From Oscillospiraceae bacterium (lineage in GTDB: Bacteria > Bacillota_A > Clostridia > Oscillospirales > Oscillospiraceae), in assembly GCA_017545325.1 (NCBI GenBank), contig JAFWOX010000004.1, forward strand, positions 1 through 39,733: 39,733 bases of DNA, read 5' to 3'. The position numbers were made by a program, and so were the translations under genes. A model generated the notes under the pieces. It was not told the origin of the DNA and made no database searches. It worked only from the letters and a program-made list of their open reading frames with translations. Below are positions 31,449 through 39,733 of the stretch, piece after piece (positions within the stretch are counted from its first letter, which is position 1; each line of letters opens with the position of its first letter).

Positions 31449-31467
31449 TGCCAGAGGAGGAACAACC

Positions 31468-32616
31468 ATGAAGATTACGGACAGCATCCTGTGGGCGGGG
31501 GTGCACGACCACGATATCGATCTCTTTGAAGGGCAGTACGCCGTGCCCCGGGGCATGAGCTACAACTCCTATGTGATCCTGGACGAAAAATGCGCGGTGA
31601 TGGATACGGTGGACGCCCGCTTCGCGGGGGAATGGCTGGAAAAGGTTTCCGCCGCCCTGGGGGGCCGGGAGCCGGACTATCTGATCATCCAGCATGTGGA
31701 GCCGGACCATTCCGGCAGCATCCTGCGCTTCCTGGAGAAATACCCCGGGGTCACCCTGGCGGCGACCCCGAAGGCCTTCCCCATGCTGAAGAATTTCTAC
31801 GGCGTCGATCCGGAGGCCCGGGCGGAGCTTAAGGCGGATACCGTCCTGGAGCTGGGGAGCCGCAGTCTGCGCTTCATCCCCGCCCCCATGGTCCACTGGC
31901 CCGAGGTCACCCTCACCTATGACGACCGGGACAAGGTCCTGTTCTCCGCGGACGCCTTCGGGAAGTTCGGTGCCTGGGATGAGGAGGAGCCCTGGACCGA
32001 CGAAGCCCGGCGGTATTACATCGGCATCGTGGGCAAGTTCGGCGCTCCGGTGCAGGCCCTGCTGAAAAAGGCGGCAGGGCTGGAGATCGCCGCCGTCTGC
32101 CCCCTCCATGGCCCGGTGCTGAAGGAGGACCTGGGGCGGAATCTGGCCCTGTATGATACCTGGAGCGCCTATCGTCCGGAGGAGAAGGGCGTCCTCATCG
32201 CCTTCACCTCCGTTTACGGCCATACCCGGGCGGCGGCGGAGCTCCTGAGGGACAAGCTCGCGGCGAAGGGACAGCAGGTCCGGCTCATGGACCTGGCCCG
32301 GTCTGACCTGGCGGAGGCGGTGGCGGAGGCCTTCCGGTACGACCGTCTGGTCCTGGCCGGCACCAGCTATAACGGCGGCGTGTTTCCCCGGATGCGGCAG
32401 TTTGCGGAGGAGCTGTCGGAGCACGGCTTCCAGAACCGAAGGGTGGGGATCATCGAAAACGGCAGCTGGGCCCCCTGCGCGGCCAAGACCCTCCGGGAAA
32501 AGCTGGAGGGCTGCAAAAACCTGACCTGGGCGGAGCCCCAGGTGACCCTTCGCTCCGCGTTGGACGGGGAGAGCCGGGAGGCCCTGGAGGCCCTGGCCGC
32601 TTCCCTGGCGGAATGA
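31468..32616 (+). CDS. flavo-diiron protein (A-type flavoprotein, FprA-like)
   Basis: 382 aa. It reduces O2 to water or NO to N2O, protecting anaerobes. The beta-lactamase-like domain has all the iron ligands: H76, E78, D80 and H81 in HVEPDH, H143 in VHWPE, D162 in SADAFG and H214 in CPLHGP. The flavodoxin domain from about 240 has TSVYGHTRAAAE for FMN. There is no rubredoxin extension, so it depends on a separate donor. GGAGGA lies before the ATG, 19 bp after the J-protein stop. A hairpin terminator follows. Confidence 0.95.
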   Translation: MKITDSILWAGVHDHDIDLFEGQYAVPRGMSYNSYVILDEKCAVMDTVDARFAGEWLEKVSAALGGREPDYLIIQHVEPDHSGSILRFLEKYPGVTLAATPKAFPMLKNFYGVDPEARAELKADTVLELGSRSLRFIPAPMVHWPEVTLTYDDRDKVLFSADAFGKFGAWDEEEPWTDEARRYYIGIVGKFGAPVQALLKKAAGLEIAAVCPLHGPVLKEDLGRNLALYDTWSAYRPEEKGVLIAFTSVYGHTRAAAELLRDKLAAKGQQVRLMDLARSDLAEAVAEAFRYDRLVLAGTSYNGGVFPRMRQFAEELSEHGFQNRRVGIIENGSWAPCAAKTLREKLEGCKNLTWAEPQVTLRSALDGESREALEALAASLAE

Positions 32617-32625
32617 GACGGCCCT

Positions 32626-32655
32626 CCGCCGGTCCGGATCGGGGATCGGCGGTTT
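32626..32655 (+). terminator. terminator after the flavo-diiron gene
   Basis: A 10-bp stem (32626-32635 with 32643-32652, one G-T pair) followed by TTTGCCTT. Confidence 0.7.
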
Positions 32656-32672
32656 GCCTTAAGGACGAGGAT

Positions 32673-32701
32673 TTGTCGGAACGGCGAAGATGTGCTATAC
32701 T
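32673..32701 (+). promoter_or_regulatory. promoter of the LRR-FN3 gene
   Basis: TTGTCG (32673-32678), 17-bp spacer, TATACT (32696-32701). The leader is about 78 nt and contains GGAAAGGAAAG before the ATG. Confidence 0.75.
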
Positions 32702-32785
32702 GAATTGAAACGAACAGCGGATCTGACCGTATTCCAAGAGCAGAGGGACCGGACGCGGGACGCCCGGCTCCGGAAAGGAAAGAAA

Positions 32786-35656
32786 ATGAAAACAGCAACG
32801 AGAGGGAAGAAACTGCTGAGTCTCTGTCTGGCCCTGGTGCTGGTCCTGGCCCTGCTGCCGGGCAGCGTATTCGCAGTGAATTACCTGGGCAGCGGCGACT
32901 GCGGAATGTACGGCGGCGACCTCAGGTACACGCTGGACAGCGACGGACACCTGTCCTTCCAGGGCAGCGGACAGATGGCGAACTATTCTGCGGCGTATCC
33001 GGCCCCCTGGTATCAGTACCGCCTGCAGATCAAGAACATCACCTTCCAGGAGGGGGTGACCAGCGTCGGAAGCTATGCCTTCAAGGATTGTGAGGCGCTG
33101 GCCTATGTTCAGCTTCCGTCGACCCTGACCAGCATTGGAAGCTATGCCTTCGCCGGGTGCAGCAGCCTGCCGGATATTGCGATCCCCTCCTGGCTCACCA
33201 GCATCGGAAGCTATGCCTTCAAGGACTGCACCTCCCTGGGCACCGGGTATTCGGGCTATGTGTCGATCCCCTCGGGGGTGAGCTACATCCCGGACGGCCT
33301 GTTCAGCGGCTGCAGCAGCCTGTCCTACGTTGGGATTTCGGGAGCGGTCATGATCGGAAGCGAAGCGTTCAAGGGCTGCATCGGCCTGCAGAGCCTGATG
33401 ATCCCGGCAACGGTGACGAACATCGGCAGCAGCGCCTTCCAGAACTGCGTCAGCCTGGAGGAGCTTGCCATCCCCTCGGGGGTGAAGGTGCTCGGCGACA
33501 ACGTCTTCGCCGGCTGCAACCATCTTTCCCGTCTGTCGCTGCCCGCCGGGCTGACGACCATCGGGAATTATGCCTTCAGCGGCTGCACCGCCCTTACGGC
33601 CCTGGCGATCCCCGCCGGGGTGACCGCCATCGGCAGTTATGCCTTCAACCGGTGCACCGGGCTCCTGGAGCTGACGCTCCCGGCGGGACTGGTGCAGATG
33701 GGCAGCTTTGCCTTTTCGGATTGCACGAGCCTGAGGACGGCAACGATCCCGGAAGGGGTAACCGCCATCTCCGAGTCCGCCTTCAGCAACTGCGTGAGCC
33801 TGGCTACGCTCAGGCTGCCCGTCAGCATGAGGACCGTAGCCGTCAACGCCTTTTTGGGCTGCGGAAACATCGCGGTTTACTATGCCGGCACCCGGGAAGC
33901 CTGGGCGGCGATCAGCATCGCCTCGGGCAATAACGCGCTGGTCTATGCGGGGATCCATTCGGGCGACGATCCGGAGCTGCCGAAGATCCCGGTCATGGTC
34001 TCAGCGACGGCGACGCCCGGCAAGGTGACCGTGACCTGGCAGGCTGCGGCTGATGCGCAGAGGTATCAGGTCCTGCGCAAGACCGGAAGCGGCGCCTGGC
34101 AGGTTGTGAACGAGACGACGAAGCTCCAGTTCGTGGACATCAACATCGTCGGAGGCGGAGTTTACTCCTATACGGTGCGGGCTTATACGATCTACGGATG
34201 GGGCGAATATGATCCCGTGGGCGTGAAGGCCACGGCGATCGCGGCGATCCCCCTGAGCATCGCCGCAGTGACGGCGGATGCCACCGCTGCCGGCATCGGG
34301 CAGACCATTACCTGGACCGCCGCCGGGCAGGGAAATACTGGGACCCTGGAATACATCTTCAGCATCAATAAGGATGGCAGCAGGGTCAAGCTCGGCACCT
34401 ACTCCACCAGCAATACCTACAGCTATACGCCCACCGAGACCGGCACCTATACCGCAACGGTGTATGTCCGGTACCGGGAGAACACCGCCGAAACCGCGTC
34501 CCTCACCGGCGGCGCCGTGACGGTCACGAATACGGCCCCCGCCGTTCCGGTGCTGGTAAGCGCTACCGCCGCACCTGGGCAGATCACGGTGAAGTGGAAT
34601 CAGGTGAGCGAGGCGGCGAAGTACGCCGTATACCGGAAGGCAGCCGGAGCGGCCGGCTGGACCCGTCTCACCAATACGTGTACCAGTCCTTCCTACACGG
34701 ACAAGAGCACGGACCTCAAGGCCGGAACCACCTATTATTACACCGTCCGGGCTTATGTGGGCGGAGCGTGGGGCGGCTATAACAGCACCGGCGTCAGCGC
34801 GAAGGCTGTCGCCGCCGCATCCACGGTCCCGGTCTTGGTGAGCGCCGTCGCCGCACCTGGGCAGATCACAGTAAGATGGAATCAGGTGAGCGGGGCGACG
34901 AAGTATGCCGTATACCGGAAGGCAGCCGGAGCAGCCGGCTGGACCCGTCTCACCAATACGTGTACCAGTCCTTCCTATACGGACAAGAGCACGGACCTCA
35001 AGGCCGGAACCACCTACTATTACACCGTCCGGGCCAATGTGGGCGGTACTTGGAGCGGCTATGACAGCATCGGCGTCAGCGCGAAGGCCGTCGCCGCCGC
35101 ATCTACGGTCCCGGTCCTGGTGAGCGCCGCCGCCGCCCCCGGGCAGATCACGGTAAAATGGAATCAGGTGAGCGGAGCGACGAAGTACGCCGTATACCGG
35201 AAGGCCGCCGGAGCGACCTCCTGGACCCGTCTCACTAATACCGTCACCGGTACTTCCTACATAGACAAGAGCACCGATCTCGTGGCTGGCACCACCTACT
35301 ATTACACAGTACGCGCCTATTTAAACGGCGCCTGGAGCGGTTATGACAGCACCGGCGTCAGCGCGAAAACTGTCGATTCCGGACTCACCATCACCAGCGT
35401 CACGGCGGGATTCACCTACACCGCCGGGATCCCGAGGATCAACTGCGCCGCAGCGGCTTCCGGCGGCACCGGTACGGTGCAGTACCGCTTCGATATTTAC
35501 AAGGATGGCGCTCTGATCCAGGGAGGCTCCTATGGGACCTCCAAGACCTATATCTATCTCCCGACTGCGGCAGGTACGTATACGGTCATGGCCTATGTGA
35601 AGGATGCCTCCGGCGCGGCGGCCAGCAAGATGAGCCTCGCTGTTCTGGTCCCCTGA
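32786..35656 (+). CDS. secreted BspA-like leucine-rich-repeat protein with FN3 repeats
   Basis: 956 aa from the ATG at 32786. A signal peptide (basic start, LLSLCLALVLVLALLPGSVFA) is cut after residue 31 or so. Residues about 50-375 form ten or more LRR_5 repeats of about 23 residues with the pattern SIGSYAFxxCTSLxxLxIP, as in BspA-type adhesins. They are followed by one diverged FN3-like domain (402-490), a PKD/Y_Y_Y-like domain (490-585), three nearly identical FN3 domains of 94 residues (586-868) and a final PKD/Y_Y_Y-like domain (870-956). No LPXTG, S-layer or transmembrane anchor is visible, so it may be released or held by the repeats. Such proteins bind host or bacterial surfaces. It has its own promoter and terminator. 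Confidence 0.93.
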   Translation: MKTATRGKKLLSLCLALVLVLALLPGSVFAVNYLGSGDCGMYGGDLRYTLDSDGHLSFQGSGQMANYSAAYPAPWYQYRLQIKNITFQEGVTSVGSYAFKDCEALAYVQLPSTLTSIGSYAFAGCSSLPDIAIPSWLTSIGSYAFKDCTSLGTGYSGYVSIPSGVSYIPDGLFSGCSSLSYVGISGAVMIGSEAFKGCIGLQSLMIPATVTNIGSSAFQNCVSLEELAIPSGVKVLGDNVFAGCNHLSRLSLPAGLTTIGNYAFSGCTALTALAIPAGVTAIGSYAFNRCTGLLELTLPAGLVQMGSFAFSDCTSLRTATIPEGVTAISESAFSNCVSLATLRLPVSMRTVAVNAFLGCGNIAVYYAGTREAWAAISIASGNNALVYAGIHSGDDPELPKIPVMVSATATPGKVTVTWQAAADAQRYQVLRKTGSGAWQVVNETTKLQFVDINIVGGGVYSYTVRAYTIYGWGEYDPVGVKATAIAAIPLSIAAVTADATAAGIGQTITWTAAGQGNTGTLEYIFSINKDGSRVKLGTYSTSNTYSYTPTETGTYTATVYVRYRENTAETASLTGGAVTVTNTAPAVPVLVSATAAPGQITVKWNQVSEAAKYAVYRKAAGAAGWTRLTNTCTSPSYTDKSTDLKAGTTYYYTVRAYVGGAWGGYNSTGVSAKAVAAASTVPVLVSAVAAPGQITVRWNQVSGATKYAVYRKAAGAAGWTRLTNTCTSPSYTDKSTDLKAGTTYYYTVRANVGGTWSGYDSIGVSAKAVAAASTVPVLVSAAAAPGQITVKWNQVSGATKYAVYRKAAGATSWTRLTNTVTGTSYIDKSTDLVAGTTYYYTVRAYLNGAWSGYDSTGVSAKTVDSGLTITSVTAGFTYTAGIPRINCAAAASGGTGTVQYRFDIYKDGALIQGGSYGTSKTYIYLPTAAGTYTVMAYVKDASGAAASKMSLAVLVP
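34544..35389 (+). repeat. three tandem 282-bp FN3-coding repeats
   Basis: Units start at 34544, 34826 and 35108 with an exact 282-bp period. They are alike at the DNA level, including long runs of identity in the part coding for LTNT, YTDKSTDL and TTYYYTVRA. The similarity at synonymous sites indicates recent duplication or gene conversion. A fourth copy lies at 39479-39733 in another gene. Confidence 0.9.
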
Positions 35657-35688
35657 GCGGCAAGCCCCAGAGCAACAGCAAACATACC

Positions 35689-35727
35689 GGGACCCGGGAA
35701 CGGCACGCCGTCCCCGGGTCCTCCTTT
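35689..35727 (+). terminator. terminator after the LRR-FN3 gene
   Basis: GGACCCGGG (35690-35698) pairs with CCCGGGTCC (35713-35721), with an inner ACGGC/GCCGT stem; CTTT follows. Confidence 0.8.
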
Positions 35728-35784
35728 CGCCTCCGGATCCAGTACAGGGGTGAGCACGGCAGGGCATCGGGACGCGTGTTCCTG

Positions 35785-35813
35785 TTGAACTTTGCCTGTC
35801 CCTATGCTATAAT
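35785..35813 (+). promoter_or_regulatory. promoter of the wecB-like operon
   Basis: TTGAAC (35785-35790), 17-bp spacer, TATAAT (35808-35813). The leader to the ATG at 35920 is about 100 nt. Confidence 0.85.
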
Positions 35814-35919
35814 TTCAACCATGGCGACGGTCGGCGGGACCGGAGCGGAAGACGGGAGGAACGGCCGAGGCGGCTTCCGGAGATCCGGAAGGAAGCGGAG
35901 GCCGCAGGGGAGAAAAGCA

Positions 35920-37044
35920 ATGAAAAGAGTCATGCTGGTTTTCGGCACAAGGCCGGAAGCGACAAAAATGTGCCCTTTGGTGCTGGAGCTGAAGGGAAGG
36001 CCGGAGCAGTTTGAAACGGTCGTCTGCGTCACCGGGCAGCACCGGGAGATGCTGGACCAGGTCCTGCACACATTCCGGGTGACTCCGGATTACGACCTCT
36101 CCATCATGAAGGACAAGCAGACCCTGTTCGACATTACGGGAAATATCCTGGAGCGGATCAAAGGGGTGCTGGAGGAAGTAAGGCCGGACGTGGTGCTGGT
36201 CCATGGGGACACCTCCACCACCTTTGCTTCGGCCCTGGCCTGCTTCTATCTGCAGATCCCCGTGGGCCATGTGGAAGCCGGCCTGCGCACCTATAATATC
36301 GATTCCCCCTATCCGGAAGAGTTCAACCGAGAGGCGGTGGGGATCATCGCCCGGTATAATTTTGCGCCTACGGCCCGCTCCAGGGAGAATCTGCTGCGGG
36401 AAGGAAAACGCCCGGAGTCCATTTTCGTCACCGGCAATACGGCCATCGACGCCCTGAAGACCACGGTGCGGGCGGATTATTCCCACCCGGAGCTGGAATG
36501 GGCGAAGGGAAGCCGGCTGGTGGTGATCACCGCCCACCGGCGGGAGAACCTGGGTCAGCCCATGCACAATATGTTTCGGGCGATCCGCCGCATCATGGAC
36601 GAGCATCCGGATGTGAAGGCGATCTATCCCATCCATATGAATCCCGCCGTGCGCCGGGTGGCGGAGGAGGAGCTCCGGGGCTGCGAGCGGATCAGGATCA
36701 TCGAGCCCCTGGACGTGCTGGATTTTCATAACTTTCTGGCGCGCGGCTATATGATCCTGACGGATTCCGGCGGCATTCAGGAGGAAGCCCCCAGCCTGGG
36801 GAAGCCGGTGCTGGTCATGCGGGATACCACAGAGCGGCCGGAGGGGATCGCCGCCGGCACCCTCCGTCTGGTGGGTACGGAGGAGGAGGTCATCTACCGG
36901 CATTTTCAGGAGCTGCTGGAGGACCGAGCCGCCTATGAAGCCATGGCCCATGCCTCCAATCCCTACGGGGATGGATTTGCCAGCCGCCGCATCGCGGATA
37001 TCCTCTGGAAGGGCAGCGCGGATGAGCTGCCCGGACCGGGCTGA
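35920..37044 (+). CDS. wecB: UDP-N-acetylglucosamine 2-epimerase (non-hydrolysing)
   Basis: 374 aa from the ATG at 35920 (MKRVMLVFGTRPEATK). It interconverts UDP-GlcNAc and UDP-ManNAc for teichoic acid linkage units or surface polysaccharide. Signatures: GTRPEATK at 9-16, HGDTSTTFASALACFY, VGHVEAGLRT, NREAVGIIARYNFAPT, TAHRRENLG and the UDP-binding TDSGGIQEEAPSLGKPVLVMRD. Length is normal. A longer open frame upstream lacks similarity. The next gene starts 7 bp on, so both share the promoter. Confidence 0.95.
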   Translation: MKRVMLVFGTRPEATKMCPLVLELKGRPEQFETVVCVTGQHREMLDQVLHTFRVTPDYDLSIMKDKQTLFDITGNILERIKGVLEEVRPDVVLVHGDTSTTFASALACFYLQIPVGHVEAGLRTYNIDSPYPEEFNREAVGIIARYNFAPTARSRENLLREGKRPESIFVTGNTAIDALKTTVRADYSHPELEWAKGSRLVVITAHRRENLGQPMHNMFRAIRRIMDEHPDVKAIYPIHMNPAVRRVAEEELRGCERIRIIEPLDVLDFHNFLARGYMILTDSGGIQEEAPSLGKPVLVMRDTTERPEGIAAGTLRLVGTEEEVIYRHFQELLEDRAAYEAMAHASNPYGDGFASRRIADILWKGSADELPGPG

Positions 37045-37050
37045 GCCGCC

Positions 37051-38064
37051 ATGAAAACCTGGCTGGTCACCGGCGGCGCCGGATTCATCGGTTCCCATTT
37101 TATCCGCCATGTCCTGGCGCGGGAGGCGGATATCCGCCTGGTGAATCTGGATGCCTTGACCTACGCGGGAGACCCGGATAACCTGGCGGACGCGGTCGGG
37201 GATCCCCGTTATGTTTTCGTCAAAGGGGATATCCGGGATAAAGACCTGGTCGATTGGCTTTTTACCCGTTATGCTTTTGATGCTGTCGTCCATTTCGCGG
37301 CGGAGAGCCATGTGGACCGCAGCATTGCGGAGCCGGAGCTTTTCCTGTCCGTCAATGTGCTGGGGACCCAAACCCTGCTGGAGGCCGCGAAGCGCCATTG
37401 GAAAACGAAGCCGGAGGATCCCCGTTCCCGGGACTATCGCCCGGGGGTACGCTTCCTGCAGATCTCCACGGACGAGGTCTACGGCGCCCTGGGGGAGACC
37501 GGCCGGTTTACGGAGTCCTCACCCCTGCGCCCGGGTAATCCCTATTCCGCCTCCAAGGCCGGGGCGGACCTGATGGCTCTGGCCTATTTCAGGACCTACG
37601 GCCTGCCGGTGATCATTACCCGCAGCTGCAATAATTTCGGCCCCTGCCAGTTTCCGGAGAAGCTGATCCCCCGAATGGTGCGCCGCGCCCTGGCGGACGA
37701 GCCGCTGCCGGTATACGGGGACGGGATGCAGGTCCGGGACTGGCTTTATGTATCCGACCACTGCGCCGCCCTCTTCGCCGTGCTGGAAAAAGGCGTGCCC
37801 GGAGAAGTCTACAACATCAGCGCCGGCTGCGAAATGACGAATATCGGGCTCGTGAAGCGGATCCTGGGGGAGCTGGGAAAGCCGGAGAGCCTGATCGCCC
37901 ATGTGCAGGACCGGCCGGGGCATGACCGGCGCTATGCCCTGGACAGCGGGAAGCTCGCCTCCCTGGGCTGGAAACCGGCGTGTCCCTTTGAGAAGGGTCT
38001 TCGGGAAACCATCCGCTGGTACCGGGAACATCCGGAGCGGGGAGAGCGGGTTTCCGGGGAATAA
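37051..38064 (+). CDS. rfbB: dTDP-glucose 4,6-dehydratase
   Basis: 337 aa. An extended short-chain dehydrogenase that makes dTDP-4-keto-6-deoxyglucose, a precursor of rhamnose and related sugars. The NAD-binding loop is GGAGFIGS (8-15), HFAAESHVDRSI is present near 81, the active site has STDEVYG (139-145), and YSASKAG (165-171) contains the catalytic Tyr and Lys. NNFGPCQFPEKLIP and HDRRYALD are family signatures. The usual partners rfbA, rfbC and rfbD are not in the window. It is co-transcribed with the epimerase. Confidence 0.95.
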   Translation: MKTWLVTGGAGFIGSHFIRHVLAREADIRLVNLDALTYAGDPDNLADAVGDPRYVFVKGDIRDKDLVDWLFTRYAFDAVVHFAAESHVDRSIAEPELFLSVNVLGTQTLLEAAKRHWKTKPEDPRSRDYRPGVRFLQISTDEVYGALGETGRFTESSPLRPGNPYSASKAGADLMALAYFRTYGLPVIITRSCNNFGPCQFPEKLIPRMVRRALADEPLPVYGDGMQVRDWLYVSDHCAALFAVLEKGVPGEVYNISAGCEMTNIGLVKRILGELGKPESLIAHVQDRPGHDRRYALDSGKLASLGWKPACPFEKGLRETIRWYREHPERGERVSGE

Positions 38065-38149
38065 ATGCGGCTTTGCGGACCTGTGGTTCCGCGTAAACGG
38101 ATCCGATCCGATGAATGACATGGAATCAGAGATATAGGAGGACTGCCCG

Positions 38150-39733
38150 ATGAAAAAAAGACTGTTCGCGCTTTTGCTGACCCTGGTACTGGTGTTCTCC
38201 GTATTGCCGGCTACAACCTTCGCAGCGGAAGCGGCCCCCGGGGAACGGTACGGCGGGGGACTCGTTTCCGAAACCCGGGCTAAGCTGACCCGCCTCGGCA
38301 GCCTGACCCAGACGGAGACCTTTGATATCAGCGCGGCGACCCGGAAGGCCGTCGGCAATCTGATCGTCGCCGGGCTCAAGAACCGGGCTGGGGAGATCGA
38401 CGTGAGCGCCTATGGACTGACTCCTCAAGAAGTTGCCAGCCTGTATTACGAAGTGTTGGACGCCCACTACGAGTTGTTTTATGTACGGAGCAGTGCTTAT
38501 TACAGCTCTTCCTGGATCCAGCCCCTCTACGATACCACCTACTCCCAGAGCGACGTCGCCGCCTTCAATGCCCTGTGCGCCTCCATCGTGGCTGGGGTCC
38601 CCCAGGGGACGAATGCCGAAAAGCTGCTCTATCTCCATGACTATCTGGTCACCCACTGCGAATATGACCTGACTTACAGCAAGACGAACGCCTACAACGC
38701 CCTGGTGGAGGGGCGCGCCGTCTGCGACGGGTATTCAAAAGCCTATAAAGTCCTCTGCGACCTGGCCGGGCTGACCTGCGAATTCGTATCCAGCCAGGCG
38801 AACAACCACTCCTGGAATATGGTGCAGGTGAAGGACGGCGGGGATACCGCCTGGTATTACATCGACTGCACCTGGGACGATCCCACGAATACGGCGAAGG
38901 GGCTGACGGCGGAAAGCTGCTGCATGCATGAAAATTTCCTCCTCAGCAAGGCGGAATGCGCAGTAAAGCATGAATCCGGCGACTGGGTGAACGGCAGGGG
39001 GGAATCCGTCTACGGCTATACCACCGGAACGAAATACCAGAATTTCTGGTGGCGGGAGCTCATCCGGCCGGTACAGTGGGTCGGAACGCAGATGTGTTAC
39101 GCGAAGCCTGACGAAGTAGACCAGGTGTTCCTCCGCAGCTCCGGCGCGGCCTCAGAGACCGGGGCGGAGATCCCGGGCGGCGGGGCATTATGGTATGTCT
39201 GGGATAACCCCGGATCCTATTACGTTCCCCTTTCCTACATTACCGTCGCCTCCGATGGGGGCTCGTTTTACTGCAGCACCCCCACCCGGATCTGGAAGCT
39301 TACCCCCGGCGGGGAGATGACGCTGTTTTATACCCTCAGCTCCGCTGAGCAGGCCAAGGGGTATCTCTATGGCATACGGCGGGGAGCAGACGGATTGATC
39401 TATTACATCGGTCAGGATCCCATGCAGTCCAGCGTCGCATCCGGTATACTGAATATTCCCGCTTCCGCCGCGTCTACGGTCCCCGTGCTGGTAAGTGCCA
39501 AGGCAACGGCAGGGCAGATCACGGTAAAATGGAGCGCCGTCACCAGCGCCGCGAAGTACGCCGTATACCGCAAGGCCGCCGGAGAAAGCAGCTGGACCCG
39601 CCTCACCAATACTGTCACCGGTACTTCCTATACGGACAAGAGCATGGACCTCAAGGCCGGTATCACCTATTATTACACCGTCCGGGCATATGTCGGCGGG
39701 ACCTGGGGCGGCTATGACGCCGCCGGCGTCAGC
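38150..39733 (+). CDS. secreted transglutaminase-like protein with FN3 module, C-terminus outside window
   Basis: 528 codons seen, no stop. The ATG at 38150 follows AGGAGG. The signal peptide KKRLFALLLTLVLVFSVLPATTFA is cut near residue 25. A transglutaminase-core fold follows, with the catalytic triad C192 in AVCDGYSKA, H220 in NNHSWN and D239 in YIDCTWDDP. Such domains act as cysteine peptidases or cross-linking enzymes on the cell surface. Residues 270-440 form a poorly known beta-rich region. An FN3 domain from residue 444 is nearly the same as those of the LRR protein at 34544-35389, so the two may share a binding target. More FN3 repeats may follow outside the window. I see no clear promoter in the 85 bp before it, so it may be read with wecB-rfbB. 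Confidence 0.92.
   Translation, partial: MKKRLFALLLTLVLVFSVLPATTFAAEAAPGERYGGGLVSETRAKLTRLGSLTQTETFDISAATRKAVGNLIVAGLKNRAGEIDVSAYGLTPQEVASLYYEVLDAHYELFYVRSSAYYSSSWIQPLYDTTYSQSDVAAFNALCASIVAGVPQGTNAEKLLYLHDYLVTHCEYDLTYSKTNAYNALVEGRAVCDGYSKAYKVLCDLAGLTCEFVSSQANNHSWNMVQVKDGGDTAWYYIDCTWDDPTNTAKGLTAESCCMHENFLLSKAECAVKHESGDWVNGRGESVYGYTTGTKYQNFWWRELIRPVQWVGTQMCYAKPDEVDQVFLRSSGAASETGAEIPGGGALWYVWDNPGSYYVPLSYITVASDGGSFYCSTPTRIWKLTPGGEMTLFYTLSSAEQAKGYLYGIRRGADGLIYYIGQDPMQSSVASGILNIPASAASTVPVLVSAKATAGQITVKWSAVTSAAKYAVYRKAAGESSWTRLTNTVTGTSYTDKSMDLKAGITYYYTVRAYVGGTWGGYDAAGVS

Noticed and set aside
34544..35389. Tandem repeats considered as a CRISPR array
   Set aside because: The unit is 282 bp, fully coding and without spacers; it encodes FN3 domains.
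38065..38149. Separate promoter before the transglutaminase-like gene
   Set aside because: No -35/-10 pair with acceptable spacing was found; only a weak hairpin (about 38075-38091) is visible.

Overview
The window is GC-rich and gene-dense. It suggests a strictly anaerobic Firmicute (Clostridia, perhaps an Oscillospiraceae-like gut or rumen lineage). The grounds are two T-box leaders, sigma-A type promoters with 16-18 bp spacers, strong GGAGG ribosome sites, a single-chain pyruvate:ferredoxin oxidoreductase, a second four-subunit 2-oxoacid:ferredoxin oxidoreductase, a flavo-diiron protein and a short HisG with HisZ. The lineage is inferred; no rRNA or tRNA gene is present.

Layout. (1) 1-9925, minus strand: one long operon reading leftward from a consensus promoter at 9897-9925. 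It holds a possible Leu-rich leader ORF, a P-loop ATPase, a 2[4Fe-4S] ferredoxin, the VorB/VorA/VorC-type subunits, NifJ/PFOR, a LeuA-like protein without its catalytic residues, and a TIM-barrel/AMP-ligase fusion that leaves the window. (2) 10008-15803, plus strand: two transcription units, each made of promoter, T-box riboswitch and an XRE-cupin-AMP-ligase fusion gene. The first unit also carries a flavodoxin. By my reading the specifier codons are AUC (Ile) and GUC (Val). (3) 15817-16089: a cassette of hairpins bounded by two identical hairpins. (4) 16098-24387: a complete, overlapping histidine operon hisZGDCBHAF-IE-K. (5) 24401-27114: an SdpR/SdpI-like operon with a hydrolase, and a Phd/Doc toxin-antitoxin pair. 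(6) 27130-32655: an ABC-ATPase/FtsX fusion, a zinc-ribbon membrane protein, a J-domain protein and a flavo-diiron protein. (7) 32673-39733: a secreted leucine-rich-repeat/FN3 protein, WecB-like and RfbB-like sugar-nucleotide genes, and a secreted transglutaminase-like protein with the same FN3 module, cut by the window edge.

How the genes may work together. The most interesting part is 1-15803. An acyl-CoA synthetase controlled by uncharged tRNA-Ile and another controlled by uncharged tRNA-Val, facing a branched-chain-type 2-oxoacid:ferredoxin oxidoreductase, is what one would expect of a pathway that makes branched-chain amino acids from external branched-chain fatty acids: acid to acyl-CoA to 2-oxoacid (reductive carboxylation) to amino acid. 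The flavodoxin in the Ile unit and PFOR in the oxidoreductase operon could supply low-potential electrons. The LeuA-like protein has lost its catalytic residues but kept the leucine-binding type regulatory domain, and could be a sensor. The general chemistry is known from rumen bacteria and methanogens. The T-box control, the XRE-cupin-ligase fusion, the LeuA pseudoenzyme and the TIM-ligase fusion in one locus are what deserve attention. The substrates and the direction of flux are inference.
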